Origin: Botrytis cinerea B05.10
Lineage: Eukaryota; Ascomycota; Leotiomycetes; Helotiales; Sclerotiniaceae
Length of the DNA: 64,000 nt
Reading direction: 5' to 3'
Assembly: GCF_000143535.2 (NCBI RefSeq)
Contig: NC_037323.1
Location: forward strand, 2,046,001 to 2,110,000
The notes beneath the pieces were generated by a model. The model ran no database searches and was not told the origin of the DNA. It saw only the letters and a program-made list of their open reading frames with translations. A program made the position numbers and the translations under genes. This document shows positions 37,863 to 48,540 of this stretch, piece after piece (position 1 is the first letter of the stretch; each line of letters opens with the position of its first letter).

Positions 37863-39277
37863 GCAGGGAGTTCGATTTCGATGGGGCATCACGGCGTTTG
37901 TGGCATACTTGTGATAGGCTGAAGGTTCGACATTATATAGTGCCCCTTCAAAACTCCATTTGAATGTTTTCGCCATTCGAGACATGAGTGTGACTTGACT
38001 TTACATGACTTGTGGGATGGCAGTAATACCCAGCGCTGGGTGTCGGTGAACAATGGTTTGAAAGTTCTAGCCATGGAACGCTTTTGCTGTAATAAGTTCG
38101 GGATTTCCTTGGCTCGAGATTTTCGTAGTTTCAACAGCAATGTGATGGTAGTCTTCGAAACTTTGGTCTTTTGACTTTGGGCAAGGCAAGAAAGAAGTTG
38201 TTCGATTAATATGTAAAACAAATTGATTAATAAGTGAAAAGGCTACTAGTTGCTAGGTTCTTGATGAAAAGTATCATCATTTCGAGTAAAGAGCGAGCTA
38301 GTTGCTCATATTTGACTTTGAAACCCAAAAAAAGTTAGAATATGCTCCGTGATTTCGGTGAGATGGCTAGCTGCATACAATAAGCCTCATCCGTTTACGC
38401 GACTATACTTTGCGAGCGTCTTCCAGCTAAATAAAAACACTAGATGCTCATTCAAAGTTTTCATTCGGAATAGATTTGGTGTTTGGCCCTGAGGAGCAAA
38501 GATGGCTCGAACACATAAATCAACCCCCCCCCCCCTTACCATTTTAGAACGATCTTCAGTTCCTCACTCCATCCGGGTTACATTTCGTTTTTCCACGTAG
38601 CAAGATGTTGACTTGCGAAATCTCCCAAGGAAAGAGGTTCTGGCTTAGTCACCTAGCATGGCCTATACATTCCAGTAAGATCTCTATTTAAGAATGCAAT
38701 AGCATTAGTGATATATTAATATTGGTCAAGGTCTTACAAATAGTCAGTTCCATCATGTCAGCTCCAGTATTATAGTCTCTCAGGGGCACGATCGGAAAGC
38801 ATTTGCTGTCCCGCCGAACGTTATTTCAAGAAAGTAATTTATGAGCTTGGTACCATCGAAAGAGGAAGTTTGAAGAGATCCGCTCTTCAATTTGTATCTC
38901 CGAGAGTTGGAAGACGTGTGTAGTCGGATCTAGGAAATAATCCCTGACTTACAACCCCCCTATAGACCATGCCGTGCTTGCTATAATTTCCGCAAACAAC
39001 ACCATCATGGTCTCATTTCTTCTGAAAAATATCTGAAAAATTCCAAGTCCGTATGTAAATTTCCAGTCGAATGAAACTAGGTTATCATCATTAAATGGGA
39101 ACTATAAGAGAACAGCCAGTGAATAATGCCAGGCAGATGGATATTTATATTTGTAAATCGCATTATGAGACTCTCTCAGCATCATCCTCAGACTTTCAGA
39201 ATACTCGAAAACATAAATCTTTTCAGACCATTCAAAAGTCAAAGAACACCCAATATCTTCAATTAAACTCATCAGAC
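37863..39277. other. Intergenic, no supported gene
   Basis: 1.4 kb without a recognisable gene. It includes a 12-nt C homopolymer at 38524-38535, a likely length-variable and sequencing-error-prone site. Confidence 0.6.
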
Positions 39278-39499
39278 ATGTCAGGTTACCAAGAACAATG
39301 CAACTACTGTGACTACGAGGTAGTCAAGTGTTGCTGCTGCGGCGGATTAAGCCATCAATTCATCGGAAATCCATGCAACGATTGCGCATCTGGACGTACA
39401 ACCCCCTCCTGGAACGGACAAGACCCCAGATGGATTGAGTTTTGCGAACAATGCTTACGTAACAGCCAATATTCTCAAGTGCAGCTCCATCGGAGGTAA
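39278..39499 (+). CDS. Small Cys-rich protein (possible partial)
   Basis: A 73-aa frame with ten cysteines: CNYCDYEVVKCCCCGG, then a C-x2-C pair and, 20 residues later, a C-x2-C pair after WIEF. Four C-x2-C-like pairs suggest a double zinc-ribbon. I chose the ATG at 39278 because the preceding in-frame part (an upstream ATG at 39095 gives 134 aa) is Ser/Lys-rich and unlike a domain. There is no signal peptide. The frame stops at GGAGGTAAGG, which is also a good splice-donor context, so another exon may follow. The CCCCG core recalls the protein at 4379-4585, but the overall spacing differs. Function is not assigned. Confidence 0.45.
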   Translation: MSGYQEQCNYCDYEVVKCCCCGGLSHQFIGNPCNDCASGRTTPSWNGQDPRWIEFCEQCLRNSQYSQVQLHRR

Positions 39500-40024
39500 G
39501 GTCATATCTTCATTCTTTTCTTTGTTCTTTTAGTTTGAGTGATGAGTAAGATTGGGTACTGCAAACCTCAGAAAACTTTCAAAATGTCAAAAACGACTTT
39601 TCCATTAACGAGATGTTGGTCGGGAGTTGGGCGTGAAAAAAAAATCAATCTAGAAAGTCGTTCCTAGAATGAAATAATAAAAAATGTTTTATATTCAATA
39701 AATTTCGGATCTTGAAATATAACCAAATAACTAAAACAAATTTCTTACAACATCTTTTTGTCTTTACTCAATATATCTGATGAGAATAAATTAAATTGAT
39801 TTTAAACTTTTTACCCCTTTTGTAAACGAACCGATTATTTCTATGCGACTTTGTTTCTCGTTACTCATTTTTTCTTTCTTTCCTTGGACTATTACATTCG
39901 TTGTGTTTTTGATACAATTGAAGTATCGTAAGGGTTTAAAAGAATTAGAACATCTAATCTATCGATTAAACTAAATCTCACCATATTTCGATAATTATTG
40001 ATTTCATAGTTAACGGATTATCAT
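39500..40024. other. AT-rich intergenic region
   Basis: The 3' flank of the O-methyltransferase gene. Very AT-rich, without open frames of interest. Confidence 0.6.
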
Positions 40025-41626
40025 TTATACTCTTTTTAATCGGCACTCAATCTGTGCTTGTGTTCCAATTGGATACCTCCAGATCTTAACGATTTCCAAT
40101 CCAGCCGAATCAATAATATCTCTAAATTCTTTCTCACTCTTTTCCTTCCCATTTAACATCATCATACAAAAGTCCATCCAATAAATCATCAGTTCACCAC
40201 CAATCTCAGTCTTCTCGGGTCGTATCATGTCAGCAATCACAACACGGGATGTAGGACCCATAGCTGATGCGATATTTTTGAGGAGTCGAATGCAGACTGG
40301 TTCATAAAAGTCATGGAGGATACGTCGAATGAAGTAAACATGAGCATCTGTTTTCTGTTAGATTCCGATTTCCATTTGCGTTTATACACCAGATTTTTGA
40401 AACTTTCAACCACCGAATATGTAACTTTATTTTCCCCAACTGGACTTCTTTAACCATCGACATAACTCGTCTTAAATAATAATGCACCCGAACGAAAGAC
40501 AGTGAAAAACTTACTTTTGACAGGTTGGGGTGTATGAAAATCATAAACCATTTTCTCAATATTAGGAATTTCTTGCTCAGTCAAACTTTCCAATACGTCT
40601 GATCTATCCTGAAGAATCATTTTTGCACCAAAACCTTTGGGTGCTTCTTTTTGAATAGCAACTAAAGCTTGACCTCTTCCACCTCCGATGTCCACCACAA
40701 ATGGTCTCTCTTTCTCCGCTTCAACTTCATTCTTGAGTGTAGCAAATGGATACATGCCAGTAATAGGAGATTGTCTTTCCATGGATACCATGGTCGTATT
40801 AAACATATGTAGACGCTCTGGAGTATGAGAGATTGCTTCGTAATAAGTTTTGCCTTCCAATCCATGGCCATAGGCGTACGGCCCCTTTGTCAGATCGTAG
40901 AGATCTTCTTTGGAATGAGTTTGGAAGTACTCTGGAAGCTTAACATATGCGGGGGTATGGTCATAACTGGATCGTCAGAACTTTCGCATAATTCTGGGGT
41001 AGGCAAAGAGGAGGGGGAAGCGTGATTAGGGAGATCATTGGCTCTGAAGACTTACATGAGCTTGAAGAATTCTTGTTGAAACCCAGGTCGATAAGCAAGA
41101 GATTTACTATTATGCGTAAAGGTATCCGACTCTACCTCTTCTCCAATACCAAACATTACAGACATTCTTAATGCACGGGCTTGGGGAGAGTCAGTGCGAG
41201 TTCGTGGGGTGCATGTACTGGTAGAACAACGAACCAATGGCAGATTCATCTACGTTGACAGCTGCAGCAAGGTCCTTTGCCGTTATTGATCCTTCTTCAG
41301 GGATCGTCTCAAACGTTTTCGTTTCTACCAAAAGATTGAGAGCAGCAATAACATTTGTCTATAGTATATTAGCATACGTAAATTTAAACGACTGTCCACC
41401 ACCCTTAAGAGCTGAAACGCACATATTCCCATTGTCGCATCACCACATCAATCGGCTCTTCGAGAAGGAGTCGAAGTTTGTCAACCTTTTTGAGAAGTTC
41501 AGTTCTGACATGATGATTGCCGTCAAAATTCTTGAGTTTGGTTGATATTTCATCTGCAGTTTGCGATAATTCTGAATAGTTTTGGAGAGAATCCATGTCG
41601 ATTTCAAACGTTGTTGACAAAGCCAC
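40025..41626 (-). CDS. SAM-dependent O-methyltransferase (COMT-like)
   Basis: Transfers methyl from S-adenosylmethionine to a hydroxyl of a small aromatic or polyketide-type metabolite; cytosolic. Five exons (41626-41423, 41358-41235, 41179-41056, 40966-40515, 40347-40025) give 408 aa, the usual length of fungal Methyltransf_2 enzymes. The N-terminal half is the dimerisation/winged-helix region (ITAKDLAAAVNVDESAI). The SAM site FVVDIGGGRGQAL lies near residue 240 and QDRSDVLESL follows. IRRILHDFYEPVCIRLL provides the catalytic-base histidine near residue 313, and MMMLNGKEKSEKEF and IECRL are conserved C-terminal elements. Intron 2 uses a GTTCGT donor. The gene is divergent from a second methyltransferase 477 bp away. 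Substrate unknown. Confidence 0.92.
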
Positions 41627-42103
41627 AAAAGTGCTGGTTAGTTGAGGAACATCATGCTATGTACTTGAGTAGTTAACGAGGAAGACGCTCATTTCGAACT
41701 TTTTGAAGCCACGTCATAAATCTGTGTGATGTGGGGATCGAACAGTTTGAAGTGGGGACAGTCCATTCTTGCTAATACTGTATCATGGAATATTTGTTAA
41801 GAACGGATATGCTACTGAATTCAAATTCTAATCCCGAATATACCTTGTCGCTTCCCAGCCACAAGCTCGGGGGACAGGGAGATCGAGCCGTCCCAAAAAC
41901 TAATCAAAATTCCACGGGGGCATCAACGGCTCACCAACATAATGACATGGTTCTGGAAAACAAGGAAGATCGGAATCCTTCTAGGTGTAGAAGTTCGTAC
42001 TGCAAAGAGAAATCTTCCAGCGGCTTCTGAAATAAATGTTGCGAGATTCCCACACAACAGCCTTTAAATCTCGTGAATATAGTTGCAAAAGTTGAGATAA
42101 TAA
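41627..42103. promoter_or_regulatory. Bidirectional promoter between two methyltransferases
   Basis: A 477-bp shared upstream region of the O-methyltransferase (-) and the LaeA-like methyltransferase (+), consistent with co-regulation. No specific operator was recognised. Confidence 0.45.
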
Positions 42104-43473
42104 ATGTCCGAACGAAATTTCATCGAGCCTGGAGATGATTTTATTGATGAGGTTTGTTCATGAAGAAAGCAGAATGATTATGGATAATAACAATGGCAGG
42201 GAGCAGACGTTGGAGACGATGCAAGGAGCTCTCTCGCGTCGCTCACTTCAAGCATCATGAAGGGAGTGGAAGAGAATGGAAGAACATATGCCGTGTATGG
42301 CCAAGAAGGTAAAGATTAATCGCGAATATGCATATCCTGAGTGTCAAAGGACTGACGTTTGAAAGAGTATGGAATGCCAATGGACCAAGTGGAGATGGAC
42401 CGAATCGACATGGCGCATGCAAAGTATTTTATGCTTCTTGAGAAGAAACGATTCTTAGCACCTATCGATACAGATGTCCAAAAGGTCCTAGATCTTGGCA
42501 CTGGAACTGGTTAGTTTTCTATGCAGTTCTAAGGCCGGGCCAAAGCAGATCGAGACTGATTAGATCAGGAATTTGGAGTGTTGATTTTGCTGATGCTTAT
42601 CCATCCGCTGAGGTGAGTATTCAATTATATTCAGAATGATGAGGATGATCTGACCTTGAAAGGTCTTGGGGATAGATATTGCTCCTATACAACCCAGATG
42701 GTAAGGCCCTCCACCATTTCATGAATTGATAGAGCAAAACTTCTAGATTTCTTTGGTCTAATTTGGTTTTAGGGCTCCGCCAAATTGCCAATTCCAAGTC
42801 GACGACATCACTCAGCCTTGGACGTGGAAGAAAGATACTTTTGATTTTGTTTTCGCCAGAGATTTACTTTTCTCAGTCAGAAACTGGCCGGATCTGATTT
42901 CTCAATGCTATGAGTAAGTCTCTTCCTCGGGAATTAGACAAATTCTAACTGTTTAGTCACATTAAACCAGGCGGTTGGGTAGAGTTCCAATCCATTCATG
43001 GTGTTTTAGGCTGTGATGATGATACATTACCCCCTGGCAGTAAATTCCGCGAATATGATAAACACATTAGAGCCGCAGCAGTTGCATTTGGAACCCCTCT
43101 AGAAGATCCGGCTTCGTTCAAAAAATGGCTCGACGAAGCTGGGTTTGAAGCTGTTGTGGAAAAGAAATACAAGATCCCTTCAAATCCATGGCCCAAAGAT
43201 CCACGACTGAAGTTGATCGGGGCTTTTGAACAGGAAAACTTCATGACTGGACTCGAAGGTATGAGTCTTCGTACTCTTAATAAGCTTGGCTGGAGTCTAG
43301 AGGACAGCAAATTATTTCTTGGCGAAGTAAAGAAGGAAATCAAAAACAGGAGAAAGCATCCCTACTATCCATTGTAAGTTATTGTCCCCAACTCTGTGCA
43401 CAAGAACTGATAATATAGCTACGTTGTATATGGCCGAAAGCCAAAACAGGAAAATAAGAAATATAGTCCATAA
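42104..43473 (+). CDS. Class I SAM methyltransferase, LaeA-like
   Basis: A Rossmann-fold SAM methyltransferase of the large fungal group that includes LaeA and many secondary-metabolite methyltransferases. Eight exons (42104-42151, 42200-42308, 42366-42509, 42569-42612, 42663-42700, 42773-42913, 42957-43373, 43419-43473) give 331 aa with all phases consistent. Key motifs are EEYGMPMDQVEMDRIDMAH ahead of the domain, the SAM loop VLDLGTGTGIWSVDFA (residues about 92-107), VLGIDIAPIQP with the acidic ribose-binding residue, FDFVFARDLLFSV and HIKPGGWVEFQ. The unusually dense introns fall at typical family positions. It could be a metabolite methyltransferase or an LaeA-type regulator; there is no nuclear signal and no linked synthase to decide. 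It is divergent from the O-methyltransferase. Confidence 0.9.
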
Positions 43474-44096
43474 TATTCTAGACAAATGAAATGAGGATTT
43501 TAATTCGACAGTGTTTACGAGGAAGCTATGCGTGGTTGGTAATGAAGATCTGAAGTCTGGGAAACATCAGAAAACTTCTTACTTTCTCAATAAAAATATA
43601 TTGAAAAAACCTTCAAAACCCCCTGAAAAAAACATTCATAAAGTTTGAGCGAAAGAAATTCTCGTGGCAGAACCATCTCAAGTATACATACAGTCTGAGA
43701 TGTAACAATGGGACTGTAACAATCGTACAAATTTTGTAGAAGATGACGAATGCTCCCGTATCCACTGCTCTCCAATTTTCTTTTCTCTAAATAGTCGCGC
43801 TTGGAACATCAGGAGAAATGCATTATTGAGACCAAGAACTTGGAAGGTGCTGCGGGGAGACTAGCCTAAGGGAAATATCACTTGATCTAATATCACAAGA
43901 ACCATCTATCATATCCATCACTTTTTCCGCAATTTATTTTGGGGCGTATGATCAAGGAGCTAATTGATTGATGTGAGCATGAAAATTTAAAATCATATTG
44001 AATAAGTATATACACTAAAATATTTGAATGGTACGGCAACGATATTTAATACTAGCAGCATTACCAGACATCATTCTGCCTTTTACCGCGAGACAT
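43474..44096. other. Convergent intergenic region
   Basis: About 620 bp between the methyltransferase (+) and GMC oxidoreductase (-) 3' ends. No gene seen. Confidence 0.6.
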
Positions 44097-45915
44097 CTAA
44101 ATGTCCTCCTTGATCAAATCTGCAGCTCTCTCCGCGACAGCGTACAAAGTACTAACCAAATGACCAGAGACTTGCATAGGTAGTATACTAGCATCCACAA
44201 CTCTCACATTTGCTGTTCCGTATACCTTCAACTTTGAGTCTACCACTCCACCAACCTCTCTTGGCATCATTGCAGCCGTTGATACTGGATGGAAGTTTGA
44301 ACGATAAGCAGTTTTAACCCAATCAAACCATTCCGCCTCGGTGGCATTGGCTGATACTGTGTTCAATCCAGGCTTAGTCTCCGATCCAACGAAAGAGGAA
44401 AATGGAGAAGTCTCAAAGACGGAGCGAATGAACTTGGCGGTACTGATTTGTGATGTAATATCCCAATCAAACATGTAGTAGTTTGGATTGATAGCAGCGG
44501 GCTCACCAGCTACGGAAGATGTGATGTGGATACTTCCTCTTGCAAATGGTAACAAGGCCCAATATTCCGAACTAAAACTTGTTGCGGATGGTATGATAAG
44601 TATTTCAGCCATTGGAACTGGGTGAGTGGTCGAGAAAATCAGGTCATGTTGGACTTTGAAGAATTCCAACAAATCTGTAGCTTTGGTAATATTACCCGAT
44701 GCAGCGGATACTTGTTCAGCATATGAAGGAAGAGATTGAAGAACATGGGCGGAAATGTTCTGGACTTCAGAACCAAATACTTGAGCTGCGGAAGGATAAG
44801 CTACTAAGGTTCCGGCGCCGGAGAAAGAGGTGTTGCCTGAACTGTTGTATGCAAGACCAGTATTTGTTTGATCTTGAAGATTTTCTCCGACAGTTGGAAG
44901 ATCAACTACGACTGAGATGTTGTGCTCGTTCAAGATGGAAGGGTTTCCAATACCGGAAAGTTCGAGAAGAAGAGGAGATGCTAGAGCCCCAGCTGAAAGA
45001 ATGACTTCGGAGTTTGCATAGATAGTATATGGAGTGCTTGAGTCGTTGGGAAGAACTTCGATTCCATTTGCGGTAGGTGTATCAGTGTTGGATTTCCAAG
45101 TGATTCGTTGAGCCAAAGTGTTTGGATAGAGATGAAGATTGGTGCGGTTGGCAATTGGATAATAATATGCTCGTCCAGCGTCATGACGAACGTTTAATGC
45201 ACTGTCGTAAGTAGCTGGGTATCGACTGTAACCAACCATTTTACCAGTATTGACATCATCATTCGAAGGAACACCAAGAGCTGCGTATGTATCATTCAAG
45301 GTTGTGTGGAAGTTGTTGGTATCTTCCAAGCTGTTGAGCCAGCCGACCTTCAGTGGACCATCAAATCCATTCGCAGAGGCGTCATATGTTGCACCAGCTT
45401 CAGCTTGAGTAGTGGTAGGAATTTCGAGTGTCTGAGACTTTTTGTAGTATGGGAAAAGGTTGGCCCAGTTCCATCCATCGTTTCCAATGGCCTCCCAAGC
45501 ATCAATTTGAACATCTTCGGCTCGGGTGTATGCCATTCCTGATTGTATTAGAAATGGCTAGAATAATTTGGTGAGGAAGCATACCATTGATAGTACTAGT
45601 CCCTCCGATGACTTTGCCAGCTCGTAAAGTTTGGGTCTTGTTTCCTGCATACTTTTGGTTGATCGATTGATACGCCCAATCAATATCCGTTCCAAAAGCT
45701 GATCCATAACCGGATGGGTTTGTCACATTGGGATTGTTGTAACCCGAATCACCTGCCTCAATGACAGCTACAGTGACATTTAATTCAGATAAACGGTTTG
45801 CGATGACTAGACCACTGGTTCCAGCACCAACGATGATATAATCATAGTTTAAGGTAGAGTCGGTGCTAGCTGCAGCCAAAGAGGCTACAGCAAATGTAGA
45901 GAGTAAACGATACAT
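44097..45915 (-). CDS. Secreted GMC oxidoreductase
   Basis: An FAD-dependent glucose-methanol-choline family oxidase or dehydrogenase, 590 aa in two exons (45915-45585, 45538-44097; 46-nt intron falling inside INGMAYTR). Residues 1 to about 16 are a signal peptide (MYRLLSTFAVASLAAA), so it is secreted. The FAD-binding motif YDYIIVGAGTSGLVIANRL follows, with the ribose-binding EAGDSG. The GMC signatures are RAGKVIGGTSTINGM and SAGALASPLLLELSGIG. The C-terminal catalytic region has NFHPVSTAAMMP (His about 527) and VSGHLVSTLYAVAERAADL (His about 570). Many NxS/T sites are consistent with secretion. The substrate may be an alcohol, an aryl alcohol or a sugar. It sits next to two methyltransferases, so a tailoring role is possible but unproven. 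Confidence 0.94.
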
Positions 45916-47577
45916 GATCGGCTGGATCGATAAAGGGATGAGGGGGTGAAGGAATGAAAGAATGTAGTGGTGAGTAAAACAAAGTATTGGACGAAGTCGC
46001 AGCTGAACTTATATGAACATTGTCCCACATACTGTCGATCCGCCCTGAGCCAATCTAGAACAGCCTCTGCTACCGACTCGAGCATTGAGTGGAGCACGTA
46101 AACTCTCTTTTGAGGATTATACAGCATCGGTAAGTTCTTCGCTACTTTGACAAAGCAATTGTCGTGTTTGACAAAGCAAAGGGGGCTATACCGATGCCAC
46201 TCCACCCGTCAATTTTGTGGTTCCTGCCTTGAGTCGAAGAAACAAGAACTACGGTCCACAATATCTTGTGTTTGGAACCTCAATCGCTTGATTGTGACGT
46301 CGGCAAAGCCTCGTCAAGAATAATAATACCGAAAGGACATTGACGCAAGGGTCTGCTTGTCTGTGCCCATCAAAACTGTCAGTACCGATTAAGTGCCGTG
46401 CTGTTGACATTCAATCAAAGTTTGATGGAACGGTCCGAATAAATCGAGCATTCCATGGATCTCGTCACGTCAGATAGCGTCTAAAACCCGAAAAGTCCAA
46501 AACCCGAAAAGTCCGAGATCCAATGGTTTCTCTGATCTAGAATAGAATGCAATCAGAGGAGAGAGGCAACGTCGTCGACGCAGGAGAGAAAGAACTCCAC
46601 AATGCCTTATCAGTTCAGGAGGCTCAGCAAGTGTTGTGATTCGTGAAGAGCTTGGCGAAGTTTCGAAACGATAGAAAATTCTTGATGTTGCACAGACACA
46701 ATGGAAATAATTGTGGAGACTCCAATTTCCATCCCTCAATGCCCGCCTTACTAACATTGTACCAAACGGACCGAAAGAATGAGACCGACTTTGGAAAGCA
46801 TTGATAAGCTATTACAATATCCACAAAGTCGGATAAAGATAAATACATGCATTTCGCAATGCCTATGTATAGTTAACCTTAAAGCTTTATTTTGACTCGC
46901 ACCACCACGTACAGCTGCCAGCAATCCCAGATCTCCATCATTCACCTTGCTACTTATCACACATCCATTGTGTTTCTCAGTAGTATCGCCATCACACGCA
47001 CCAATCTCGCCACAAGCTCGATACTCCCATAGCGGTTATAGCGATATCACAACAGTCTATCCGCAGCAGACCGTATGGGTTTTGAATAGATATCGGAAAT
47101 CTGGACGCAATTAGTGTATCGGTTGCAGGCTTGATACACCGCGGTGCTGGGTGGTGTTGGGATTGATTCAGATGTGAATTGTTCAGACTATGTAGTGAAC
47201 ATGAGAAGCATCAAAAGACGTGGATTTTAACACCACACACAGGTCATGTTGTTTCACCTCATTGTCTACATATCTGTGTATTAAAAATACAGTGGCGAAA
47301 TGCTCTCTATCGATCACGTACTATGGCAAATGGGTGCATCTTGAAACGAGCAAATTATAGAGACGCTATGGCGAATATAAAATTTTGAGATAAAATATGT
47401 ACGTGATCCAATATATACAGAATCAATATATACGATCAATAATAAAAATGCAACTCTTCTGGCCTCGAAAGAATAAAAATTTCCACCTTGCTCACCAAAT
47501 CTCCTTCCTTGCTCACCAAATCCCCTTTCTTGCTACCAAACTCAAACTTCCACCATCGTTACGATACGCTTCACACA
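45916..47577. other. Intergenic, no supported gene
   Basis: 1.7 kb between the GMC oxidoreductase start and the GH62 gene's 3' end. A short direct repeat (AAAACCCGAAAAGTCC, twice near 46484-46514) is present. No open frame with domains was seen. Confidence 0.6.
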
Positions 47578-48540
47578 CTACTTCTTGAGAGTCAAAACTC
47601 CAGGACGGTAAGGCTGAGTATCATAGTTGCCGTTAGAGGAAGGATTCTTTCCTTGGTACAGAAACTGCAAGTTACATGGATCAATCGTCATTGTCTGATC
47701 AGGATTACTGCGAATCAAATCTCCATGACTAATGTCGTTGGTCCAAGTGGCACCACTGTTAGCCTTTCCGGCGAATGGCGCAGCCTCAGTTGCAGCCTGT
47801 GGAGTCCATGTACCGCTTAGACTTGTAGCAGTGAATGAGCGGAAGTATCGCCCATTTGATCCGATTGCTTCAACGATCATGAGGTACTGGTTTTGACCAG
47901 CTACGGTGTAGACTTGAACTGCTTCGAAGACATTGTTGGTTGTGTCGCTAAGGACTACGGTTGATGCTGTGCCGAAATTTCCTGGGAAATTTCCGATTGG
48001 CATGCTGGATCTGTAGATTTTGCCGTTGTCTCCTGCGAAGAAGAGATACATGTTTTTGCTGTCACCAATGACGGTTTGGTCGATGGGTCCGGTACTAGAG
48101 CCGGAGATCGTGCCGGTGAAGAGGGGCTGCGATGCTGACCAGCCGTTAGCATTGGTTGGGTCGCTTGCTGTCTTGTAAGAGAATGCGGTTGGGCCCCATT
48201 GATGGGCCATAACCCAGATACTCTTTGGAGCGAAATAGAAGAGTGTAGGGGCAATGGTGGTTGAAGTCATTGCATTCTGGCTGGCTGAGGCCATGTCAGA
48301 CCAGTTTGTGAAGAGCCCGAAGTTCATTGAGCCATAGGAAGTTCCTGTGTCGTGGTCTGTAGCATAGACAAGATGTTGCCCCTTGTAGACAACGTGGGTG
48401 AAGTCCTTGAGTGAGGCCCATCCTGACTTTGGTGTTGCCAATGCAGAAGTAGACGTCCAGCTATATTTCGATGGGAGAGCACAAGCGGCGAATGCAGCTG
48501 GTAGCACTGCAACGTCTAGTAGCAAGGCGAGGAACAACAT
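47578..48540 (-). CDS. GH62 alpha-L-arabinofuranosidase, secreted
   Basis: Releases arabinose side chains from arabinoxylan; secreted plant cell-wall-degrading enzyme. It is an intronless 320-aa ORF. Residues 1-18 form a signal peptide ending AAFA, followed directly by the catalytic domain without a carbohydrate-binding module. GH62 landmarks are [86 protein letters not shown] (carrying the essential Asp), [12 protein letters not shown] and [20 protein letters not shown]. The length is exactly that of single-domain GH62 enzymes. The neighbours do not form a cell-wall-degradation cluster. Confidence 0.96.
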   Translation of the reverse strand: MLFLALLLDVAVLPAAFAACALPSKYSWTSTSALATPKSGWASLKDFTHVVYKGQHLVYATDHDTGTSYGSMNFGLFTNWSDMASASQNAMTSTTIAPTLFYFAPKSIWVMAHQWGPTAFSYKTASDPTNANGWSASQPLFTGTISGSSTGPIDQTVIGDSKNMYLFFAGDNGKIYRSSMPIGNFPGNFGTASTVVLSDTTNNVFEAVQVYTVAGQNQYLMIVEAIGSNGRYFRSFTATSLSGTWTPQAATEAAPFAGKANSGATWTNDISHGDLIRSNPDQTMTIDPCNLQFLYQGKNPSSNGNYDTQPYRPGVLTLKK

